Source of the DNA: Streptomyces sp. RB17
GTDB lineage: Bacteria > Actinomycetota > Actinomycetes > Streptomycetales > Streptomycetaceae
Reading direction: 5' to 3'
DNA: 64,000 nt
Assembly: GCF_009604455.1 (NCBI RefSeq)
Contig: NZ_WEGL01000011.1
Span: 248,001 to 312,000 of the forward strand
The notes beneath the pieces were generated by a model, which saw only the letters and a program-made list of their open reading frames with translations, searched no databases and had not been told where the DNA came from. This document shows, piece by piece, positions 42,693 to 50,193 of this stretch; positions within the stretch are counted from its first letter, which is position 1; each line of letters begins with the position of its first letter. A program made the translations under genes and the position numbers.

Positions 42693-44339
42693 TCAGCTCG
42701 CTTGGCTGGCGCGCCATTCCAGGGCCTGAGGTTCTTCCGTGAACTCGACAAGGTGCTGGCCGGCGTACCGCTGGAGGGCATCGCGCACCTGAGCCGGGGT
42801 GACGCGGAAGAACTCCTTTCGAGCGTTGACGCGGTTGACTCGGTAGACTGCGAACTCTTGGTGCATCTGCGACTCCAGACCCACCGCGTCCTTGCTGAAG
42901 ATCAGTGCATGGACGTCGAACCGGAACGGGACCGATGCACCACTCAGCTCGTAGACGCGCTCCAGTGGCTCCAGCCGTCGGGTCATCCCGATCTTGACCA
43001 TCCGCTCGCCGAAGGCACCGATGTTGGAGATCACGTATACGTAACCGGCGCGGACATTGGCGGCACGTGCCTCGACGGAGCTGAGGGACTCTTCAATCTC
43101 TGCGAGTTTGGCTTCCATCTCCGCTACTGCCTCTGTATCCCCACGTTCCCGGAGGCGGTCCAAAGCGGCCTGATAGTGGCCCAACTCCTTCTGGAGCTTC
43201 TCCCGCTCCCGGTCCAGCTCCCGCTGGGCGGCAGCCTCTTCCTTCTCTCGCGCCCGAATCTCTCGCTGAGATTCCTTCTCCTCTTCCTTCTTCTGCAGGA
43301 AGTCGGCAGTCAGCTGCAGTTCACGGACCCGCGCGTCGTGGTAGGCATCGGAAATGCGGATGTTCATGGTCGCACCGAGCTTCGCGATGGTCTCCCGACT
43401 CTTGTAGAGGCGGTCGATGAGCGAGTTGAGACGGTGGGGGCGCATCGAGCGAACCGCGTAATCAGCCTCGGCGTTGTATGCCCTGAGCATGAGCTTCGAG
43501 AAGTCCTTGACCATCTTGCGCCCGGCGCTAGCCGACCCGTTGACCGTCCAGTGCTGCACTGTGAGGACTGCTTGGTCGGTACGCGCGAGGCTCTTGATCT
43601 CGTCCTTCAGCGAATCCAAGCGAGTGCGGTAGGCAATGGCATCCTGCAACTGGTGCCGGTAGGCGTAGATTCCGACCTGCTGGAGCATCGCCGTTTCGTC
43701 AGTGGTCACGACCTGGGCCTGGAGTTCGGCAAGCCGGCAGTTGGCCGCGTAGGTTTCCTGCCGAGCCCTGTCTGCTTCCTTCCGTGCGCGGTCAGCTTCT
43801 TTGGTGGCCTTCTTCGCCTCCGCTTTCTCTGTCTTCGCCTCGTCCCGAGCCTTTTGGCGGATCTGCTCCGCCTCAGCCTCTGCGGCTTCGCGCACAGCAG
43901 CGGCTTCCTCGCTCGCCAGACGCAGGGCGTCAAGGACCTGGACGGCGTCCATGCCTTGCGTACTCGTTATCCACGCCCGCAACTGTTCGATCTCTTGGCT
44001 TTCGTCGCGACGACGCCTGCCGAACAAGCCAGTGCGGGGAGCTGGGGAGATGGGAGACAACGGGGGTGTAGCGGACCCTGCATCGACTACCGGGTTGCCG
44101 TGCGTAGGGACTGGTGGCGGGGCTGGCGCCGCGAGGGCACTCGTGGCTTGGCCCGGCAGCTCCGTGATGCCCTTGCTGAGGTCAACAGCACTCACGCTAC
44201 TTGAGGTGTCGGGTACCCAAAGCTGCCAACCCGCTGGCGGTGCTGGCCATGAGGGGTCGGGATGCCAGCCGGGAGGTGGCATCCATCCTGGAGGCGGCGT
44301 CGGCCAGCCTGGTGGCGGATTGAACCGATACGTCATCAT
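42693..44339 (-). CDS. DUF4041 / T5orf172 GIY-YIG nuclease-family protein
   Basis: A 548-aa protein. Residues 1-~40 are Pro/Trp repeats (PPGWPTPPPGWMPPPGW). A long charged coiled coil follows (RQKARDEAKTEKAEAKKATK). DUF4041 comes next (HWTVNGSASAGRKMVKDFSK, LMLRAYNAEAD, a Lys/Glu-rich coil). The C-terminus is a GIY-YIG-type domain (GYVYVISNIGAFGERMVKIG, MTRRLEPLERVYEL, RKEFFRVT). The family occurs on phages and in mobile or defence-related islands; cleavage activity is inferred from the fold. GC is visibly lower than in neighbours, suggesting transfer. Confidence 0.88.
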   Translation of the reverse strand: MMTYRFNPPPGWPTPPPGWMPPPGWHPDPSWPAPPAGWQLWVPDTSSSVSAVDLSKGITELPGQATSALAAPAPPPVPTHGNPVVDAGSATPPLSPISPAPRTGLFGRRRRDESQEIEQLRAWITSTQGMDAVQVLDALRLASEEAAAVREAAEAEAEQIRQKARDEAKTEKAEAKKATKEADRARKEADRARQETYAANCRLAELQAQVVTTDETAMLQQVGIYAYRHQLQDAIAYRTRLDSLKDEIKSLARTDQAVLTVQHWTVNGSASAGRKMVKDFSKLMLRAYNAEADYAVRSMRPHRLNSLIDRLYKSRETIAKLGATMNIRISDAYHDARVRELQLTADFLQKKEEEKESQREIRAREKEEAAAQRELDREREKLQKELGHYQAALDRLRERGDTEAVAEMEAKLAEIEESLSSVEARAANVRAGYVYVISNIGAFGERMVKIGMTRRLEPLERVYELSGASVPFRFDVHALIFSKDAVGLESQMHQEFAVYRVNRVNARKEFFRVTPAQVRDALQRYAGQHLVEFTEEPQALEWRASQAS

Positions 44340-44683
44340 TGCGCCCCCCAACTCGGCCTGTCCCCACAGACCGATACTGGTTCCACAGTCCGCGCTCCTC
44401 AGAGTGCGGAGAGTTAGTAGACCGAGGTTACTATCCCTGCGCGGTCCTAGACCCACCCCTTGAGCTTGGGAAGCTTGGGCGACTAGGCGTAGTTGTTGGG
44501 ATGACCTGCACGAGAGCGGCGTAGCATCTGAAGCTCAGGTGATCTATCAGTGGCCTGCGCTACAGCGGTGCAGGCGCGTTCCGTCTGCGGAGTTGAGCGT
44601 CCGCTGTTCCCCGTGGCTCCCCGCACGATCTGGCACGTGTCTGTCACGGTCAGGGCGCCTATGGGCCGGGTTAGTCTCCGATC

Positions 44684-45310
44684 ATGGCCTTGCGACCTGA
44701 TGAGTTCTACGACCACGCACGTGCGGCTGCGGATGGTGAGCTTCGGCTTCCGTTGGCGCGGATGACCAGCTGGGAGATAAGCCCGTTCGAACCTGAGGGA
44801 CTTCGCGTCACGCCCTTGCGCCCGCCCGTTCTGCCTGAGCCAGAACGGCACGGCGAGGACCCGGCGAACTGCGACCTGTGCCGCGCCCGAAACGAAGGCA
44901 TCTGGTTCAACGAACGCTGGCGACTGGCCCGGGTCACGGGCGTCGGTGTGCCTCTGGTGCTGATGCTGTACTCCCGAGACCACTACGACATGGCGGATAT
45001 GCCCGACGAAATGGCTGCCGAACTCGGCGTGCTCACCACTCACATCGTCCGCCATGTGCAGGCTCTACCGCATATCTCCCGAGCCCACGTCTACCGGATC
45101 GGGGACGGAGCTGCACACCTGCACATCTGGTTCTTCGCCCGGCCCGAGGGGCACGCCCAGCTGTATGGGTCGTGGCTGCCCGTCTGGGACGACCTGCTGC
45201 CGGAGTACCCGGCGGACGTAGCCGACGCAGACGCGGCGGCCGTCGCTGACGTATTGGTCACCTCGTACGGAGGCCGCCGCTCGGCCACCGATGAACAGAT
45301 GCACGTCTAA
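44684..45310 (+). CDS. HIT-like (histidine triad) family protein
   Basis: A 208-aa protein. The active-site-like segment GAAHLHIWFFARPEGH has the HxH core of HIT hydrolases/transferases, with a further His-rich strand and a CDLCRARNEG metal-binding-type motif near residue 65. HIT proteins act on nucleotidyl phosphate bonds. A strong hairpin terminator follows at 45374-45415. Confidence 0.75.
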   Translation: MALRPDEFYDHARAAADGELRLPLARMTSWEISPFEPEGLRVTPLRPPVLPEPERHGEDPANCDLCRARNEGIWFNERWRLARVTGVGVPLVLMLYSRDHYDMADMPDEMAAELGVLTTHIVRHVQALPHISRAHVYRIGDGAAHLHIWFFARPEGHAQLYGSWLPVWDDLLPEYPADVADADAAAVADVLVTSYGGRRSATDEQMHV

Positions 45311-45373
45311 GCCTTCCCCACGATCTCATTAGCCGGTCTACTGATCACTGGTCTGGCTGACCAGCAGGACTGA

Positions 45374-45415
45374 AGAAGCCCACGGCTCTGAACAGCTCAG
45401 ATGCCGTGGGCTTCT
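45374..45415 (+). terminator. 13-bp stem hairpin after the HIT gene
   Basis: AGAAGCCCACGGC (45374-45386) and GCCGTGGGCTTCT (45403-45415) pair perfectly around a 16-nt loop, 64 bp after the HIT gene stop. A typical GC-rich actinobacterial terminator. Confidence 0.75.
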
Positions 45416-45580
45416 GTCGTTGTCGGTCGGCGTCGGCTGACCTCGCACGGCCCGAAGACGGCCCAGCGGAGGGGCATCGGGCACGCGGCTGGTCAGTACT
45501 CATGTCCTGCGGCCTAAGGGCTGTCCCGTTAATGATCTTTGAGTCGCCGGGGCAGGGTCGGTCGCGGTGCGGCCGGCTGC

Positions 45581-46348
45581 CTATCCGGCGAGGGCGAGGT
45601 TGTGCATGCGGGCGATGCCGAGCATGGCGTGGTGGACCCCGTCGCCTTTGAGGCGGCAATCGCGCAGGATCTTCCAGGTCTGCATCCGGGCGAAGACGTG
45701 CTCGACACGGGCGCGGACCCGCTTGTGGGATTTGTTGTGCGCCTCCTTCCACTCGGGCAGGTCTTCGCCCTTGCGGCGGCGATGCGGCATCACGAGTCCG
45801 GTGCCCGGGTAGCCACCGTCGGCGATCGTGAGCGTCTTGCCGACGGCAGCCTTCGCGCCGGATTCCTCCCATGCCTTGCAGTCGTTGCGGTTCCCGGGCA
45901 TGGGCCGGCCGATCACGACGACCAGGCGAGTGTCGGCGTCGATGACGACCTGGTGGTTGGTGGAGTACCGATAGTTCTTGGACTGCTCGGCCACTGTGTG
46001 GTCGCGGGTGGGGACCAAGGTGCCGTCCACGATGAGCACGGTGTCTTTGGCGAACCGCCTTCGGGGCTGGAGCGCGAGCATCGGCCCGAGGTGATCGATG
46101 ATGCGGTCCGCGGCCGACTTGGACACCCCAAACAGCGGGGCGAGCTGGCGCATCGTCAAGTTCGTGCGCCAGTACGCCGCAACCAGCAGTACCCGGTCCT
46201 CCAGCGGAAGGCTCCATGGCCGACCCTTGCGGACCGCATCCGCACCCTCGCGCCGCAGCATGGTCACCAGCTTCCCGAAGCAGCGTGGGCTCAGACCAGT
46301 GAACGGGGCTATCCAGGAGGGCTTCGACGCCGTGATCACACAAGTCAC
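45581..46348 (-). CDS. IS5-like DDE transposase
   Basis: A 255-aa transposase of the DDE_4 kind. The DNA-binding part is SLPLEDRVLLVAAYWRTNLT then MRQLAPLFGVSKSAADRII. Catalytic acidic residues are in VLIVDGTLVPTRDH, IADGGYPGTG and RVRARVEHVFARMQTWK. The frame is complete with no frameshift, and the gene lies inside intact terminal repeats. Confidence 0.92.
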   Translation of the reverse strand: MTCVITASKPSWIAPFTGLSPRCFGKLVTMLRREGADAVRKGRPWSLPLEDRVLLVAAYWRTNLTMRQLAPLFGVSKSAADRIIDHLGPMLALQPRRRFAKDTVLIVDGTLVPTRDHTVAEQSKNYRYSTNHQVVIDADTRLVVVIGRPMPGNRNDCKAWEESGAKAAVGKTLTIADGGYPGTGLVMPHRRRKGEDLPEWKEAHNKSHKRVRARVEHVFARMQTWKILRDCRLKGDGVHHAMLGIARMHNLALAG

Positions 46349-46385
46349 GCTGTGATCCTCTCAGTCCTGGATCGGACCACGAGCC

Positions 46386-46856
46386 TCACATGGCCTCCCC
46401 GCCTACCGTGAGGCGGCGACGCCACCAGAGGTCAGCACGCCATTGCCGGCGATCGGCGAAGGGGTCAGGCAGAGTGCGCTCAAGGTAGACGGCGTCCAGG
46501 TAGGCCACTTGGCGCTTCAGCTCGGCGCGGGACCGTGAGGGCAGCCGTTGCAGAACCTCCTCAAGGACGTCGCGGGCATGCCTCACATCATCGAAGGAAC
46601 AACCGCGGCACGAGCAGTGCGCGTCCTGGGGATACAAGGGCCGCCGCCCCGGCGGTTGCAAGAACGCTTGATAACGCTGCAGCGCGAGGGCCGTAGCGCC
46701 GGGGAAGACGAAATAGTTGCTCGAGAGGCGCTCCACTCGATGTATCGCCAGGCTGGTAAGGGCGGAGAGCCCGTGGATCCGACTCGGCGGCGGGTCCTCC
46801 CAGACGCGAGGACCATGTTGCTGGGCACGCAGGGCGCCAGGCCGTCTACGCGGCAT
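46386..46856 (-). CDS. passenger gene inside the IS, unknown function
   Basis: A 156-aa frame between the transposase start and the right terminal repeat, same strand. It contains a Cys-rich motif HCSCRGCSFDDVRHARDVLE and a conserved-looking helical C-terminus (RSRAELKRQVAYLDAVYLER). A short frame MTTYRRADAA just upstream in another phase could be its original start separated by a frameshift. I do not recognise the family; it is not a transposase part. Confidence 0.6.
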   Translation of the reverse strand: MPRRRPGALRAQQHGPRVWEDPPPSRIHGLSALTSLAIHRVERLSSNYFVFPGATALALQRYQAFLQPPGRRPLYPQDAHCSCRGCSFDDVRHARDVLEEVLQRLPSRSRAELKRQVAYLDAVYLERTLPDPFADRRQWRADLWWRRRLTVGGEAM

Positions 46857-47028
46857 CGGCCCTTCGGTACGTGGTCATGGCAGTCATCCTGCCAGTCCCA
46901 CGCCTACGCAGCCAGGGATTAGCGGGACAGCCCTTAGGCCCGTATCCAGTCCCTGATCACCGATGCGTACACTGCCTGCACTTATCGGCGGCCTGCTGAA
47001 CGTGGCGGGCCTGACCTTCGGGAACACA

Positions 47029-47805
47029 ATGCGAAGATCGATGTTCGGCTCTGCCCTGCTCGGCTCTCTGGCCATAGCCGCTCTCCTCGCTCCAGGTGCC
47101 CAGGCAAGTGGGAGCGACCTTCATGTCAGTGACTTCCGGATCACTGGCGGAGGCGGCTCGGGCAACGATGTGGTCCTGGGCATCACTGACTCAAGGACGA
47201 TCACCGCCAAGGTGACCTTCACTGATGACTCGGGCATCAAGGCCGGGGACTTCACGCTCTTCCACGGAAGCAGCCTCAGCAACGCCGACGCGGTGCTGAA
47301 GTCCAGCGAAGCCGCGGCTGTGTGTTCAGTCAGCGGAACCTCTTCCGTCTGCACCAAGCACTACACGATCGACCCCCGGCGTGATCTGAAGAACTCGCTG
47401 GCCGGCATCTGGAAGCTCAGTGTCACAGCCCAGGCCAACGACGGTGAGTCCATGAACTCGGACGGCCTCACCAGCTTCTTCATGAAGCGCTACGCCAAGC
47501 TGACCGCCAACGCCTCTCCCGAGCCTGTCGTCAAGGGCGGCACCATCACCGTCACGGGCAAGCTCTCGCGGGCTAACTGGGACACCCACGACTACCGCGG
47601 CTACACGGGTCAGCGCGCCTACCTCGAGTTCCGCACGCCCGGCGTCAGCTACTACGAGTCTCTGGGCTACGTCACCACGAACTCCACCGGGGTCGCCACG
47701 GCGAAGGTCACCGCAACCGCCGATCGCTACTGGCGCTATGAGTTCAGAGGAACCATGACAACTAGTGCCGTCAAGGCGACGGGTGACTTCGTGGACGTTC
47801 GTTAG
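47029..47805 (+). CDS. secreted beta-rich protein (DUF5707-like)
   Basis: A 258-aa exported protein. The signal peptide is MRRSMFGSALLGSLAIAALL followed by APGAQA. The mature part is beta-rich (VTFTDDSGIKAGDFTLFHGS, TVTGKLSRANWDTHDY), with two Ig-like segments and a two-Cys loop (CSVSGTSSVC). It resembles Streptomyces secreted calcium-binding/DUF5707 proteins. ATG 47029 is chosen because it begins the signal peptide. Function unknown. Confidence 0.8.
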   Translation: MRRSMFGSALLGSLAIAALLAPGAQASGSDLHVSDFRITGGGGSGNDVVLGITDSRTITAKVTFTDDSGIKAGDFTLFHGSSLSNADAVLKSSEAAAVCSVSGTSSVCTKHYTIDPRRDLKNSLAGIWKLSVTAQANDGESMNSDGLTSFFMKRYAKLTANASPEPVVKGGTITVTGKLSRANWDTHDYRGYTGQRAYLEFRTPGVSYYESLGYVTTNSTGVATAKVTATADRYWRYEFRGTMTTSAVKATGDFVDVR

Positions 47806-48097
47806 GCGTGTCCGGTTCGGTCGATCGGCCGGGCCCGGTGCCCCCTCAAAGCGCGGGTGCGGAGGCCAATGAGCGACCCGAGCAAGCGGGGTACCGTCCC
47901 TCAGATGAGAACGGCACCCCGTGCAAGCCTTGCCTCAGCTGCCCCTCGATGCGAACTATGGGCGCGGGGGACGCTGAAGTCTGCTCGACTGGCCACGAGG
48001 ACGTACGCAGTCTTGGACGGTCACTTGCGGTCGCCAAGGTTGCTGTACTTCTGTGCTGTACAGGTTGGGGCGGATCGAGTCCTCTATTCTCTAGATC

Positions 48098-48448
48098 ATG
48101 GTGGACTCGGAGGCCTTTCGCACGGCGGTCAGAACGCATGCGGCGGCCATATTGAACGGCGATGGTTCACCGTATGACCCGGCGTTGGAGATCTGGGGTC
48201 TGGCTATGCGCGAGTGGCCAGGCGATGACGGTGACGAAGCGTGCTATTCGCTCCATGTCATCTGGGGCGCGCTGACCGATTGGGTCGAGCGCCGGCCTGC
48301 GGAAGTGGATCAGGCCGAGGCGCACATGATCACCGCCGCCCGCGAGTGGTTGACCATCGAGGGTGACCGAGAGGCCGAGGCCCGATACTTCGATCGATGG
48401 ATGCACGACATCCTCGGGTATGAGCGTCGGGCTCCGACACAAAGCTAG
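48098..48448 (+). CDS. 116-aa uncharacterised cytoplasmic protein
   Basis: An acidic protein starting MVDSEAFRTAVRTHAAAILN, with SLHVIWGALTDWVERRPAEV and ITAAREWLTIEGDREAEARY. Good codon use supports it being real. No domain recognised; the size and acidity would fit an immunity-type protein. It ends just before a tRNA 3' scar. Confidence 0.65.
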   Translation: MVDSEAFRTAVRTHAAAILNGDGSPYDPALEIWGLAMREWPGDDGDEACYSLHVIWGALTDWVERRPAEVDQAEAHMITAAREWLTIEGDREAEARYFDRWMHDILGYERRAPTQS

Positions 48449-48449
48449 T

Positions 48450-48510
48450 CCACGGTTGAGAACCGTCGTGGCAGCGATGTCACCGTGGGTTCAAATCCCA
48501 CCGCCTCCGC
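48450..48510 (+). repeat. tRNA (class II) 3'-part, probable attachment-site scar
   Basis: Anticodon-arm-like ACGG-TTGAGAA-CCGT, a long variable arm, T arm GTGGGTTCAAATCCCAC and acceptor CGCCTCC are present. No matching 5' GGAGGCG acceptor strand lies upstream, so it is a 3' fragment. Acceptor and T arm look like a Streptomyces tRNA-Ser; the loop would read GAG if taken literally. An imperfect hairpin (48514-48550) like a post-tRNA terminator follows. Confidence 0.65.
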
Positions 48511-48649
48511 GCTGAGAGCAGCGGAAACGGCCCCTGACCTGGGTTGATTGGTCGGGGGTCGTTCGCTTGCCTGGAGTCTATGGCTGCCCGGTGTTCCCCG
48601 GGGTTTCCCGCTCGATCGGGCACGGCGGGGGCACGGCCCGGCCTGGGCA

Positions 48650-48901
48650 TCACTCGGCTGGCGGCGTCCCCTCGCCCAAGATGGCCACGAGCAGGCGCCC
48701 CTGGTCGTCCATCTGCAGCACTCCCGCCAGCCGCACGCTGCGTTCTTGCCCGTCGGGCCAGGACAGCCGGGCCTCGTCACCGCGTCGCATCGCGGCGACC
48801 GTCTGCTCGGGCACTCCCCGCAGGAGGCCGCCCCATTGCGGAACCTCGGCCGGTGTCAGTTCGCCCAACTCCGCCTCGATGCAAACCTGCTCGTCGTCCA
48901 C
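48650..48901 (-). CDS. 83-aa uncharacterised protein
   Basis: A frame from GTG 48901 giving MDDEQVCIEAELGELTPAEV, GDEARLSWPDGQERSVRLAG and LVAILGEGTPP. Codon use is good and the sequence is protein-like, but no family is recognised. It lies directly beside an IS3 remnant, so its 5' end may have been altered. Confidence 0.5.
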   Translation of the reverse strand: MDDEQVCIEAELGELTPAEVPQWGGLLRGVPEQTVAAMRRGDEARLSWPDGQERSVRLAGVLQMDDQGRLLVAILGEGTPPAE

Positions 48902-48904
48902 CCC

Positions 48905-49046
48905 CGTCCAGGCCGCCGCGGGTCACGGCCGCCATCCGCAGGGCGTCCTGCACCAGGCTGGTGCGCATGTGGTCGGCGATGGACCAGCCGACGACCTTGC
49001 GGCTGAAGCAGTCCAGCACGGTCGCCAGATAGAACTGAGCCCACCT
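48905..49046 (-). pseudogene. IS3-family transposase (OrfB) fragment
   Basis: About 47 codons reading LATVLDCFSRKVVGWSIADH then MRTSLVQDALRMAAVTRGGL, the central DDE-region motif of IS3 OrfB integrase-type transposases (D of VLDCFSR). No N- or C-terminal parts remain. Confidence 0.85.
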
Positions 49047-49058
49047 GCAGTGCCGAGA

Positions 49059-49325
49059 TCAAATGGACCCACTCGTGGCCAGCAGCGGAAGCCGCTGAAA
49101 CCTCTGTGTCGGGGGCGCGTTGGTGCGAACTGGGTCCAGTTCAGGGCAGCAGGGTGGGCTCAGTTCGGAGTGACATAGCCAACTGTCCGCCCGGCCGGTC
49201 GCCAGCCATCGCATGACGCTGTCCTGACTGACCACAGCCTCGAAGAGATCCTCGCTGTCCCCTTGGCGGATCGGCTCCATCACAAGCCTCTGGGTGCGCA
49301 GAACGGGTTCACCTAACCGGGCCAC
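49059..49325 (-). pseudogene. truncated GNAT acetyltransferase
   Basis: Starts like a RimJ/RimL-type acetyltransferase: LRTQRLVMEPIRQGDSEDLF then EAVVSQDSVMRWLATGRA. After about residue 48 the sequence departs into unrelated codons (from about 49180 leftwards), so the acetyl-CoA-binding half is gone, probably through insertion of the neighbouring IS material. Confidence 0.65.
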
Positions 49326-49423
49326 TCAGCAACTCCTCTCGACCAAGGACTGATGGAGCGTACTCAGCACTCAGGCAAGGACCCGCCGCTCGGCAACAGG
49401 CATCTTCAGCTACAGCCCCTCCG

Positions 49424-50146
49424 TTACAGAACGTCACAGATCACCGGTTCCGACACAGCTTCTGGCTCCTTCATCGGGCCGGCCCGGCGTGTTGGCGGCG
49501 AGCAGTTCCTGCAGGAGTCCAACGATGAGGTCGGGCTGTCTGCGAACGGGGAGTGGCCTGTCTGCCACTCGCGGACGTCGGTGCAGCGCGAGGCCATCTT
49601 GCGCTGCAGGACCGGGTCGATGGCCCGGTCCTGGGCGCAGACGACGTAGGTGGAGGGAGCGTGCTTCCAGCTGTGGTGCTCTGGGATGCCTCGTCCGCAG
49701 CCGGGGGCTTGGGCACGCAGGAGGTCGACCGCCCAGGCGGTGAGAGGTTCGGGACAGTCGCCGTAGAGGGTGTCGGCGGCCCGGTCGGGGTTCAGGCTGG
49801 TCGAGCCGCCGGGCTCAGGGGTGATCGCGTCCTGGAGCTGCTGGGACGCGCCCCCCAGACTGGCCGCGCTCTCGCCGGCATCCGGCACGAAGGCTGCCAG
49901 ATAGACCAGGTGTCGTGCCCCGCGCAGCCCAGTGATCACTGATCCGGCGTAGGAGTGACCGAGCACAATCGGCGGCTCCGGTAGCGAGTCGATGACCGCC
50001 TGGACCGCGGCTGTGTCAGCGGGCAATGAGCCCCGGTGGAGCTCGGGAACGACGACTTCGGTTCCTGCGGTCCGCAAGCGTTCTGCCACCAGGGCGTAGT
50101 GTTCTGGGCGGTGATACAGGCCATGAACGAGCACCACGGCGGCCAA
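49424..50146 (-). CDS. alpha/beta hydrolase with a C-terminal frameshift
   Basis: A 240-aa hydrolase of the esterase EstC-like kind: VVLVHGLYHRPEHYALVAER, nucleophile elbow VLGHSYAGS, and the His in TGHSPF. After SPFADS the frame reads TSSLDSCRNC, whereas the +1 phase gives DLIVGLLQELLAANTPGRPD and stops at 49434, the expected C-terminal helix. One base is missing near 49546. All catalytic residues precede the shift, so the product may still fold. Confidence 0.75.
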   Translation of the reverse strand: MAAVVLVHGLYHRPEHYALVAERLRTAGTEVVVPELHRGSLPADTAAVQAVIDSLPEPPIVLGHSYAGSVITGLRGARHLVYLAAFVPDAGESAASLGGASQQLQDAITPEPGGSTSLNPDRAADTLYGDCPEPLTAWAVDLLRAQAPGCGRGIPEHHSWKHAPSTYVVCAQDRAIDPVLQRKMASRCTDVREWQTGHSPFADSPTSSLDSCRNCSPPTRRAGPMKEPEAVSEPVICDVL

Positions 50147-50193
50147 TGCGCACGTCTCCTCGGGTCGGTGTCAGACGAGTGATCAAGGGCCGG

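Larger units (their letters stand above)
45517..46934 (-). mobile_element. IS5-like insertion sequence with a passenger gene and TA target duplication
   Basis: The terminal inverted repeats AGGGCTGTCCCGTTAAT (45517-45533) and ATTAGCGGGACAGCCCT (46918-46934) match at 16 of 17 positions. TA flanks both ends within a GGCC-TA ... TA-GGCC target. The element of 1418 bp contains a DDE transposase (45581-46348) and a second gene (46386-46856). Both ends are intact, so it may be mobile. Confidence 0.85.

Noticed and set aside
45345..46343. 332-codon minus-strand frame across the IS
   Set aside because: Arg/Pro/His-rich shadow of the transposase gene in another phase.
48445..48780. Minus-strand ORF ending EAVGFEPTVTSLPRRF
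   Set aside because: This phrase is the well-known translation of tRNA antisense sequence. It marks the tRNA scar; the rest of the frame is not protein-like.
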